11,687 nt of DNA, taken from positions 1-11,687 of the forward strand of contig JBAZHT010000054.1 of assembly GCA_041652255.1 (NCBI GenBank), given 5' to 3'. The translations under genes and the position numbers were made by a program. The notes under the pieces were generated by a model. That model was not told the origin of the DNA. It was given only the letters and a program-made list of their open reading frames with translations, and did no database searches. This document shows positions 6,087 to 11,687 of the stretch, one piece after another. The stretch's first letter is position 1. Every line of letters starts with the position of its first letter. The stretch is from DMER64 sp041652255. GTDB taxonomy: Bacteria; Bacteroidota; Bacteroidia; Bacteroidales; UBA932.

Positions 6087-7268
6087 TTAAGTTCTTTTTA
6101 CGACAAGTACGGTAATATCGTCGCTTTGTTCTTCGTCGCCGGCAAAGCGGGCTACGTCATCTGTCATGGTCCGGCAGGTAATTTCCGAGGTATTCCCGGC
6201 AGTCATTACTTCCGGATCATTGAGCACTTTTTCCCGAAGGAGCTCCTGCAGCGTTTCAAAACCGTATTCTTCCTGACCGGAGTTAAAGGCTTCAGTGACT
6301 CCGTCCGTGTAAAGAACCAGCACATCGCCTTCGCGGAACGGTATGCTGTGTGCAGTAAAACCAAACCCGTCCAATATACCCAGGACGATGTTGCAGGTCA
6401 TAGGAAAAACTTCCATAGTCCCGTCCTTTCTCAGTAAGACGGGCGGATTGTGACCGGCGTTGACAAAATGAAGGGTATCGTTCTCTTTGTCGATCATTCC
6501 GTAAAAAACGGTCACAAACATGGAATTCACGCTTTCCGTACACAACAGGTGATTGACATAATTCAAACATTCCGTGGGTGACATGCCTTTCAGCCCGGTA
6601 GCCCGGATAAGGGTACGGCTCACAGCCATAAAAATAGCGGCAGGGATCCCTTTCCCCGAAACATCTCCGATCACAAAACCCATCCGGTGATCATCCATCA
6701 GGAAATAATCGTAAAAATCGCCTCCTATCTGTTTCGCAGCCTCCATGGTTCCATATATGTCTGCCCAACCCAGGTCCGGGATCCTTTTTGGCAGGATGGC
6801 TCGCTGGATCTCCCGGGCCACCAGCAGATCGTGTTCTATGGACAACAGTTTGTCGTGGTACGCCAGGCCTTCCCGTACGACGTTCAATTCGGCAATGGTT
6901 TTTTCCAGGGTAACTTCCAGGTCGTTGAAATCTACTGGTTTGGTCACGAAATCGAACGCTCCCCGGTTCATGGCGGTACGTATGTTGTCCATGTCGCCGT
7001 AAGCCGAACAGATAACCGTCTTGAGCAACGGGTTTTTCAGTTCCCTGACTTTGTTCAACAATGTCAGGCCGTCCATTTCGGGCATGTTGATGTCACTCAG
7101 AATGATGGCTATATCGGGCACTTCAATAAGTTTCGCCAGTGCTTCCAATCCGTTGAAGGCAAAATGGAATTCGTATTGACCGTTGCGTATTTGCCTGCGG
7201 AATTTTTGGTTGATCACAAATTGAAGATCAGTTTCGTCATCTACTACCAGTATCTTTTCTGTTGCCAT
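6087..7268 (-). CDS. Response regulator with SpoIIE/RsbU-type PP2C phosphatase output
   Basis: A 393-residue cytoplasmic protein. Residues 1-122 form a CheY-like receiver with D10 and D11 in the acidic pocket, phospho-acceptor D59 (ILSDINMPEMDG), S88 and K110 (FVTKP). A helical linker at about 123-160 includes AREIQRAILP (151-160), the element usual just before RsbU phosphatase domains. The PPM/SpoIIE domain follows, with GGDFYDY (182-188; metal-site D184), GDVSGKG (201-207; D202), AGHNPP (271-276), YTDGVTEA (320-327) and QSDDITVLV (381-389). It probably dephosphorylates a Ser/Thr-phosphorylated STAS protein when D59 is phosphorylated by the adjacent kinase. It lies 6 nt after the kinase gene and 11 nt before the RsbW-like gene. 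All residues needed for both activities appear intact. Confidence 0.95.
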   Translation of the reverse strand: MATEKILVVDDETDLQFVINQKFRRQIRNGQYEFHFAFNGLEALAKLIEVPDIAIILSDINMPEMDGLTLLNKVRELKNPLLKTVICSAYGDMDNIRTAMNRGAFDFVTKPVDFNDLEVTLEKTIAELNVVREGLAYHDKLLSIEHDLLVAREIQRAILPKRIPDLGWADIYGTMEAAKQIGGDFYDYFLMDDHRMGFVIGDVSGKGIPAAIFMAVSRTLIRATGLKGMSPTECLNYVNHLLCTESVNSMFVTVFYGMIDKENDTLHFVNAGHNPPVLLRKDGTMEVFPMTCNIVLGILDGFGFTAHSIPFREGDVLVLYTDGVTEAFNSGQEEYGFETLQELLREKVLNDPEVMTAGNTSEITCRTMTDDVARFAGDEEQSDDITVLVVKRT

Positions 7269-7274
7269 ATTAAA

Positions 7275-9350
7275 TTATTGTTGTTTTATGGGTATGGTTA
7301 CTATAAATTCTGCATATTGTCCGGGTTCCGATTCTACGCGTATTTGTCCGTTGTGCACTTTGACCACTATGTCGTAGCTCAGTGAGAGGCCCAGCCCGGT
7401 GCCTTTGCCGGCCGGTTTGGTTGTAAAGAAAGGATCAAAGATCTTTTTGATGTTTTCCCGGGATATCCCTTTCCCGTTATCCCGGATGCGTACTTCCAGC
7501 ATACCTTCGTACAGACGACTGCTGACACGGAGCGTAGGAACCCAGCCTGAGGGTTTGGACGGGGCCGAGTCTTTTACCGAGTAGCAGGCATTATTGATCA
7601 GGTTCAGAAATACCCGGCTCAGATCCTGCGGAACGACGCTGATTTGTGGCAGGTCTTTGTCAAAATCTTCTTCTATGGTAATGTTGAACGAATTGTCCTG
7701 GGCTCTCATGCCGTGGTACCCCAGGGCGATATCTTCGGACAACATGTTGTTGATATCGGTCAGCTGGAATTCCCCGCTTTTTCCCCTGGAATGGAGCAAC
7801 ATGCCTTTGACAATACTGTCAGCGCGTTTGCCGTGTTCCAGTATCTTGGAGGAATTCATGGAAAGGTCTCCAAGGATCCCGCCTATGTAAGACCGGTCGT
7901 CTTCGCTCATTTCTACAGGTTCCAGGGCTTCGTTCAATTCTTTGGTCAGGTCAATGGATAGTTCGGAGAAATTGTTTATGAAGTTCAGGGGGTTCTTGAT
8001 TTCATGGGCTACTCCGGCGGTCAATTGTCCCAGGGACGCCATTTTTTCTGACTGGACCAGTTGTTCCTGGGTTTCCACCAACTGGGCGGTACGTTCTACA
8101 ACCCGGTCTTCCAGCGTACGGTGGGCTTCTTCAATTTCCTGCATCATGACCGAGAAGGATTGGGCCAGTTCCCCGATCTCGTCTTTGGACGCCAGTTCAG
8201 GGACCTCGGTGGTATAATCGCCTGTCTCTGCAACGCTCTTTGCATAGCGGGTCAATTTAATTACGGGCAGGGTCAGCACACGGGCCACTATGAATACAAA
8301 TCCAAAAAGCACGAAAAGCGAAAACAATCCCACAATGGCCAGGATGGTGTTCAGGCTGTACAACTCGGCAAGGGCCTCTTTTCGGGGATAGATCAACGCC
8401 AGTGACCAGCCGTTGGCACGGATGGGTGCGTAAGCAAACCAGGCTTTTTCGTCCTCATCGGGGAACATGAAAGAATCCATGAACAGGCCGCTTTCCCCGT
8501 CAAGCATTTTGCGGTAAACTCCAAATTGCTGCTCTTTTATCAATGCGGCTTCTTCCGGATCCAGCCTGTTGTTGCTTGCGATCCAGTCTTCCATAGCCGA
8601 GAATGTGGTCTCGTTCATTCTCAGCCGTTCGTCGGGATGGTATACGAACCGTCCTCCATTGGTGATCAAGAAACCGTACCCAGATTCGTATACATCCAGG
8701 TTTTCCATCAGGTTGTTGATCCATTGGAGTGATATGTCCACGGTAGTAACCCCGGCAATTACACGTTTGCCGTCCTTTAGGGTATAGAACGGAACGGAAT
8801 AAGTGATCATCAGCACGTTGTCATACCCGGCTGAGGTTTCGTAATAGGGATCGGACCAGTAAGGTTCCTGAAGTTGTACCGGGATCATATACCAGTCTTC
8901 CATAAAATAATTGTCCTGCCCGTCAAAAAGCAGGGTGGATCCTGTTCCGGTTTCTGTTCTGAAAGCATAAGGGGCCATATGGGGAAGTCCTGCATACATA
9001 CCGGGTTCAAAGGCAATGGCGGCTCCAAACACATCGGGATTTTCCCGTAAAAGGGATTCCAGCATCCGCCCCAGATCCAGTTTGGTCCAGTCTGTACACT
9101 GGTTCAGCTGTGAGGCCATAACATTGGGAATGCGCTGGGTGGCTGCGAAGATCTCGTTGATCCTTCCGCCGTATTCTTCTGTCTGGTGCCGGGCTTTTTC
9201 CAGGATCACAGCGGTCATGTGTTTTTTTGAGGAACTGTAATTGAGTCCCAGAATGATTACCAGGATGATGGCCGTGCCGGCAAATACGTAGCGGGCAATG
9301 GTGTAGGAAATGCTTTTCCTTCTTTTATAAGGGTGCGATGAATTTTTCAT
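7275..9350 (-). CDS. Membrane histidine kinase with dCache sensor and HAMP domain
   Basis: A 691-residue sensor kinase. TM1 is at about 18-38. A periplasmic double-Cache-like domain spans about 40-330, with VTTVDISLQWINNLM (201-215) and a YGFLITNGGRFVYHPD segment (225-240). TM2 is at about 335-356 and the HAMP domain at 357-410. A coiled coil (LEDRVVERTAQLVETQEQL) leads to the H-box GVAHEIKNPLNF, with phospho-acceptor H449. The catalytic domain has the N-box LNLINNA (582-588), G1 DNGKGIS (624-630), F-box FDPFFTT (638-644) and G2 GKGTGLGLS (648-656). I start at the ATG at 9350, giving MKNSSHPYKRRK and a positive-inside TM1. A 28-residue upstream extension to 9434 lies wholly within the preceding gene. 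With this start the gene overlaps the binding-protein gene by 26 nt. The likely phosphotransfer target is the receiver-SpoIIE protein encoded 6 nt downstream. Confidence 0.95.
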   Translation of the reverse strand: MKNSSHPYKRRKSISYTIARYVFAGTAIILVIILGLNYSSSKKHMTAVILEKARHQTEEYGGRINEIFAATQRIPNVMASQLNQCTDWTKLDLGRMLESLLRENPDVFGAAIAFEPGMYAGLPHMAPYAFRTETGTGSTLLFDGQDNYFMEDWYMIPVQLQEPYWSDPYYETSAGYDNVLMITYSVPFYTLKDGKRVIAGVTTVDISLQWINNLMENLDVYESGYGFLITNGGRFVYHPDERLRMNETTFSAMEDWIASNNRLDPEEAALIKEQQFGVYRKMLDGESGLFMDSFMFPDEDEKAWFAYAPIRANGWSLALIYPRKEALAELYSLNTILAIVGLFSLFVLFGFVFIVARVLTLPVIKLTRYAKSVAETGDYTTEVPELASKDEIGELAQSFSVMMQEIEEAHRTLEDRVVERTAQLVETQEQLVQSEKMASLGQLTAGVAHEIKNPLNFINNFSELSIDLTKELNEALEPVEMSEDDRSYIGGILGDLSMNSSKILEHGKRADSIVKGMLLHSRGKSGEFQLTDINNMLSEDIALGYHGMRAQDNSFNITIEEDFDKDLPQISVVPQDLSRVFLNLINNACYSVKDSAPSKPSGWVPTLRVSSRLYEGMLEVRIRDNGKGISRENIKKIFDPFFTTKPAGKGTGLGLSLSYDIVVKVHNGQIRVESEPGQYAEFIVTIPIKQQ

Positions 9351-10281
9351 AGGGAGGAATGGATTGTATGAAACCACGTTCCAGGAGAACGGATCCCACA
9401 AAATTATAAGACTGCAGGGTAAGCTTTGTTTCAATTTCTCCGGAACGCGGGTGAATCAACAGTTCCCGGAAACAATTGAGCATCCACCTCTGATGTGCCC
9501 GGCTGAATGGGACCCCTGCTTCTGCACAGGCTTTTTCCAGTATATTGAGAGTGCCTTCTACGTCCTGAAAAGCATCCATCCAGCCCCGTATGGAGGCCTT
9601 CATGAATTTTTCGCATACGCGGGGCCGGTTCCAGACCAGTTTTTCATGGACATAAACACCGTCTTCCGGGAAATTCATGCCGTATTCGCTCATGCGAAAA
9701 ATATTCAGATCTTCTTCCCGCAGACCGGCACTCAGCATTTCATGGTATTCGTTATACCACATGGCAGTACAGACGTCCAGGCCTCCCTTTAGAAACAGGT
9801 TGATGGAATTGTTGATGGTAATGACCTGCATATCAATATTGTTCCGTTTGAGCAGGCTCAGGGGTTGCAACTCAAAGTCCCCGCTCCAGATCCCTATCTT
9901 TTTTCCCTGAAAATCTTCCAGTCGGTCCTCTCCTTTGCCCTTGTGGCTGACCAGAAGCAATGCCGAGTTTTGGTTCGTCTGGGCCAGGTGCTGTATTGGC
10001 ACTTTTTCGGCTCTTAGCTGTATGGCAGTGGAAAGCCATAAAATGGCAAAATCGAAATCGCCTGTTTTCAGGAGCCGGGTAGAAGGAATACTGACCGTTC
10101 CGTGTATAATGTCTATGTCCAGGTCTTCTTCCTGGTAATATCCTTTTTCCTGTGCGTAGTAATAGCCTGCAAACTGGGCCTGCGGGTACCAGTGAAGCAA
10201 CAGGCGGTATGTTTTGTTCTGGGAATTAACGGGCAGGACCGTTGTTATCATTAAGAGAATGAGAGGCAGTATTCGTTTCAT
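9325..10281 (-). CDS. NMT1/THI5-type periplasmic solute-binding protein
   Basis: A 318-residue protein of the SsuA/THI5-like binding fold. It has a signal peptide (basic KR, hydrophobic core at about 4-18, cleavage near VNS at 18-20) and no lipobox. The family's N-terminal motif is clear: LLLHWYPQAQFAGYYYAQEKGYY (27-49), in which W31 and the Tyr cluster normally line the ligand pocket. DFQGKKIGIWSG (123-134) and the GGLDVCTAMWYNEYHEM lobe (166-182) also fit. Relatives bind thiamine pyrimidine precursors, sulfonates or nitrate-like ligands; the ligand here cannot be read. No ABC permease or ATPase gene is in the window. Instead it is the first gene of an operon with a kinase gene, overlapping it by 26 nt, so I infer a sensory role. 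It has a divergent promoter region with the dipeptidase gene. Confidence 0.86.
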   Translation of the reverse strand: MKRILPLILLMITTVLPVNSQNKTYRLLLHWYPQAQFAGYYYAQEKGYYQEEDLDIDIIHGTVSIPSTRLLKTGDFDFAILWLSTAIQLRAEKVPIQHLAQTNQNSALLLVSHKGKGEDRLEDFQGKKIGIWSGDFELQPLSLLKRNNIDMQVITINNSINLFLKGGLDVCTAMWYNEYHEMLSAGLREEDLNIFRMSEYGMNFPEDGVYVHEKLVWNRPRVCEKFMKASIRGWMDAFQDVEGTLNILEKACAEAGVPFSRAHQRWMLNCFRELLIHPRSGEIETKLTLQSYNFVGSVLLERGFIQSIPPYEKFIAPL

Positions 10282-10307
10282 GAGCCCGTAAAGCTTGATT
10301 GTTGTGA

Positions 10308-10315
10308 CAAATGTA
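10308..10315 (-). promoter_or_regulatory. -7 element of the five-gene signalling operon
   Basis: The minus strand reads TACATTTG at 10315-10308, an exact TAnnTTTG, 26 nt upstream of the ATG of the binding-protein gene. No TTG is seen at the -33 spacing, so the promoter may be weak or activator-dependent. No other convincing promoter is needed further down, since all later junctions are 11 nt or less. Confidence 0.5.
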
Positions 10316-10336
10316 AGAAAAATGAAAGAAAGGGAT

Positions 10337-10344
10337 TATCTTTA
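10337..10344 (+). promoter_or_regulatory. Possible -7 element of the M19 dipeptidase gene
   Basis: TATCTTTA (10337-10344) matches TAnnTTTG except for the last base and ends 4 nt before the ATG at 10349. If used, the transcript would be leaderless or nearly so. That would exclude the upstream in-frame ATGs at 10295 and 10322. No TTG is present at the -33 spacing. Confidence 0.4.
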
Positions 10345-10348
10345 CTGC

Positions 10349-11407
10349 ATGAAACCTCTTTTATTGATATATCTGGCTTTTCAGCTCTTTTCTCCCGATA
10401 GCCTGGATGAACGTGTGAATAAGTTGCATGATTCTATAATTTCTATTGATACACACAATGATTTTGCCATGTCGCTGGCATTTCCCGAACACAGGTCTAC
10501 GGTGGCCAAAGGTCAGGTTTCTTTTGAGCTGATGCAGGAAGGCAGGCTGGATGCCGCTTTTTTTGCTGCTTACCAGGGGCAGGGCCCTTGTACAGAAGCC
10601 GGTCGTGAAAGGGCCAAATATCTTGCAGACAGCATGTTGCACGCTTTGCACAGGTATTCAGACAAAAATCAGGATCTGGGCGGGATCGCTTATGATACAG
10701 ATGACATCCGGACGTTGAAGGCCGGGGGAAAGGCAGCTATGCTGCTTTCTATAGAAAACGCATATTGCCTGGGAGAAGATCTGTCTCTTGTGGAGCACTA
10801 TTACAATATGGGGGTACGTATGATAGGACTGACCCACAACGGAAACAACGATGTGGCCGACTCTTCTGTGGACAGTCTTGAACGTCACGGAGGTCTTTCG
10901 CCTTTCGGCCTCAGAGTGATTGAAGAGATGAACCGGCTGGGAATGATCGTGGATGTTTCTCATGCATCGCGCAAAACGTGCCTGCAGGCCGCTCAGGCAA
11001 GCAGTGCGCCAATAATGGCAAGTCATTCATGCGTTTACAATCTGAAAGAAATACCCAGAAACCTGACCGATCAGGAGATTCTGGCCATTACCGCAAAAGG
11101 AGGATTGGTGCAGATCTCCATAGGAAGGTATTTTCTGTCGTTTCTGCCCAAAGAACAGGTGGGCCTGTCACACCTTATGGAACATATTAATTATGTGGTA
11201 AACCTTGCGGGTGTGGATCATGTGGGTATCGGGAGTGATTTTGACGGTGGCGGAGGGATCGTCGGGGTTGAAAACATGGGAAAAATGAAAGCAATAACCC
11301 GGGCACTCCTGGAAGAAGGGTACAGCCCGGAAGATATTGCCAAGATCTGGGGTGGCAATGTCATGCGGGTTATGGATGCGGTACGTGCAAATGCCCGCAG
11401 TTTCTAA
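10349..11407 (+). CDS. Membrane dipeptidase (peptidase M19)
   Basis: A 352-residue zinc dipeptidase of the renal-dipeptidase family, which cleaves dipeptides, often with a D-residue at the C-terminal side. The binuclear metal site is complete: H36 and D38 (DTHND), bridging E136 (LLSIENAY), H205 (VDVSHAS) and H226 (MASHS), plus D297 of GIGSDFDGGG (293-302). The N-terminus MKPLLLIYLAFQLF is a short hydrophobic stretch that could be a signal peptide, consistent with the periplasmic enzymes of this group, although cleavage is unclear. In-frame starts at 10322 and 10295 add 9 or 18 residues (MKERDYLYC...). I prefer 10349 because it starts directly at the hydrophobic segment and follows the putative -7 element. 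The gene is divergent from the binding-protein operon and followed by rplP with its own promoter. No hairpin terminator is visible after the stop. Confidence 0.94.
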   Translation: MKPLLLIYLAFQLFSPDSLDERVNKLHDSIISIDTHNDFAMSLAFPEHRSTVAKGQVSFELMQEGRLDAAFFAAYQGQGPCTEAGRERAKYLADSMLHALHRYSDKNQDLGGIAYDTDDIRTLKAGGKAAMLLSIENAYCLGEDLSLVEHYYNMGVRMIGLTHNGNNDVADSSVDSLERHGGLSPFGLRVIEEMNRLGMIVDVSHASRKTCLQAAQASSAPIMASHSCVYNLKEIPRNLTDQEILAITAKGGLVQISIGRYFLSFLPKEQVGLSHLMEHINYVVNLAGVDHVGIGSDFDGGGGIVGVENMGKMKAITRALLEEGYSPEDIAKIWGGNVMRVMDAVRANARSF

Positions 11408-11436
11408 CATTTTTCGCTTTCTTTTGTTCATAAATT

Positions 11437-11467
11437 TTTGTAAATCAGAAATTAAGTTCTATCTTTG
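11437..11467 (+). promoter_or_regulatory. Consensus Bacteroidetes promoter upstream of rplP
   Basis: TTTG at 11437-11440, exactly 19 nt, then TATCTTTG at 11460-11467: a full match to the Bacteroides -33/-7 consensus, as expected for a strongly expressed ribosomal gene. The start site should be near 11472, leaving a leader of about 125 nt. A second TAnnTTTG (TAAATTTG, 11537-11544) lies closer to the gene but has no -33 partner. Confidence 0.8.
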
Positions 11468-11471
11468 CAAC

Positions 11472-11596
11472 CCGCAATTTTAAGGAAGTTTGTTCCTAAT
11501 GATTTGCAGGATAAGGGGTTACGTTATAAACCCTCATAAATTTGCACCGAAGCAACAATACATATTTACGTTACGTTAAACGTTTAGAAGAAAACA
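11472..11596 (+). promoter_or_regulatory. 5' leader of rplP with small hairpins and a palindrome
   Basis: Two short potential hairpins are visible: AGGAA/TTCCT (11483-11487 with 11493-11497, loop GTTTG) and GGGTT/AACCC (11516-11520 with 11529-11533, 8-nt loop). The repeated ACGTT motif runs into the perfect 10-bp palindrome TAAACGTTTA (11577-11586), just 10 nt before the ATG. A 26-codon reading frame (11499-11579) also fits inside. Autogenous control by a ribosomal protein is possible but is only inferred. The start boundary is estimated from the promoter. Confidence 0.35.
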
Positions 11597-11687
11597 ATGT
11601 TACAACCTAAAAAAACCAAGTTCAGAAGGCAACAGAAAGGCCGTATGAAGGGGATCGCCCAGAGAGGAAACCAACTTGCCTTTGGGT
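11597..11687 (+). CDS. rplP: 50S ribosomal protein L16, N-terminal part (runs off the window)
   Basis: The last 91 nt encode the first 30 residues of L16: MLQPKKTKFRRQQKGRMKG followed by IAQRGNQLAFG. This is close to the Bacteroidetes L16 N-terminus, with the family's basic KxRxxxKGR pattern. L16 is a large-subunit protein at the tRNA-accommodation side of the peptidyl transferase centre. The gene continues beyond the window, so completeness cannot be judged. In the standard S10 operon rplP directly follows rpsC. Here the preceding gene is the M19 dipeptidase, 189 nt upstream, and that gap holds a full promoter and no trace of rpsC. It may start a split ribosomal operon, be a second copy, or mark an assembly join. 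Confidence 0.92.
   Translation, partial: MLQPKKTKFRRQQKGRMKGIAQRGNQLAFG

Noticed and set aside
6687..7385. A 232-codon plus-strand reading frame opposite the receiver-phosphatase gene
   Set aside because: It is antisense to a clear two-domain gene, has no recognisable domain and an odd His/Phe/Gln-rich composition, so it is a shadow frame.
9351..9434. Longer start of the histidine kinase (28 extra residues)
   Set aside because: The added segment is entirely inside the binding-protein gene, and the family-like positive-inside N-terminus begins at 9350.
11537..11544. Second rplP promoter (TAAATTTG)
   Set aside because: It matches the -7 pattern, but no TTG lies at the required spacing and such AT-rich matches arise easily by chance; the element at 11460 is far better.
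1..11687. Mobile elements, CRISPR arrays, toxin-antitoxin or phage defence genes
   Set aside because: No transposase, integrase, direct-repeat array, or recognisable defence or toxin domain was found on either strand; the window is packed with core-type genes.

Overview
This 11.7 kb window comes from a Bacteroidota chromosome, very probably Bacteroidales. The evidence is the presence of Bacteroidetes-restricted families (DUF4270, DUF3098, DUF4294), the ftsX-DUF3098-uppP gene order, repeated TAnnTTTG-type -7 promoter elements with little use of Shine-Dalgarno sequences, and an L16 N-terminus of Bacteroidetes type. It is a dense core-type region. There is no transposase, integrase, phage gene or CRISPR array, and no non-coding gap over 300 bases.

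Layout. (1) 2-2283, minus strand: a truncated GT5-type glycogen/starch synthase-like gene overlaps by 4 nt a DUF4270 lipoprotein gene. These are followed by tRNA-Lys(CTT), which has its own well-formed promoter reaching into the DUF4270 coding sequence. (2) 2359-5095, plus strand: a tight cell-envelope operon of ftsX, DUF3098, uppP and an lpxH-like phosphoesterase gene, with short gaps or overlaps throughout. (3) 10281-4988, minus strand: a five-gene signalling operon encoding an NMT1/THI5-type periplasmic binding protein, a dCache-HAMP histidine kinase, a receiver-SpoIIE phosphatase, an RsbW-like HATPase and a DUF4294 exported protein. All junctions are 11 nt or less, or overlap. (4) 10349-11407, plus strand: an M19 membrane dipeptidase. 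(5) 11597 to the window end, plus strand: the start of rplP (ribosomal protein L16), with its own consensus promoter and a leader of about 125 nt.

How the parts fit. Region 2 joins divisome/peptidoglycan control (FtsX), undecaprenyl phosphate recycling (UppP) and a lipid A step (LpxH-like). Region 3 is the most interesting part. A solute-binding protein with no transporter genes beside it could report to a Cache-domain kinase, which would phosphorylate the receiver of a PP2C-type phosphatase. The small HATPase next to it is the type of kinase/anti-sigma factor used in partner switching, but no STAS protein or sigma factor is visible here. The operon ends in an exported DUF4294 protein whose 3' end overlaps lpxH by 108 bp on the opposite strand. 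The rplP gene beside a dipeptidase rather than after rpsC is a second anomaly worth checking.
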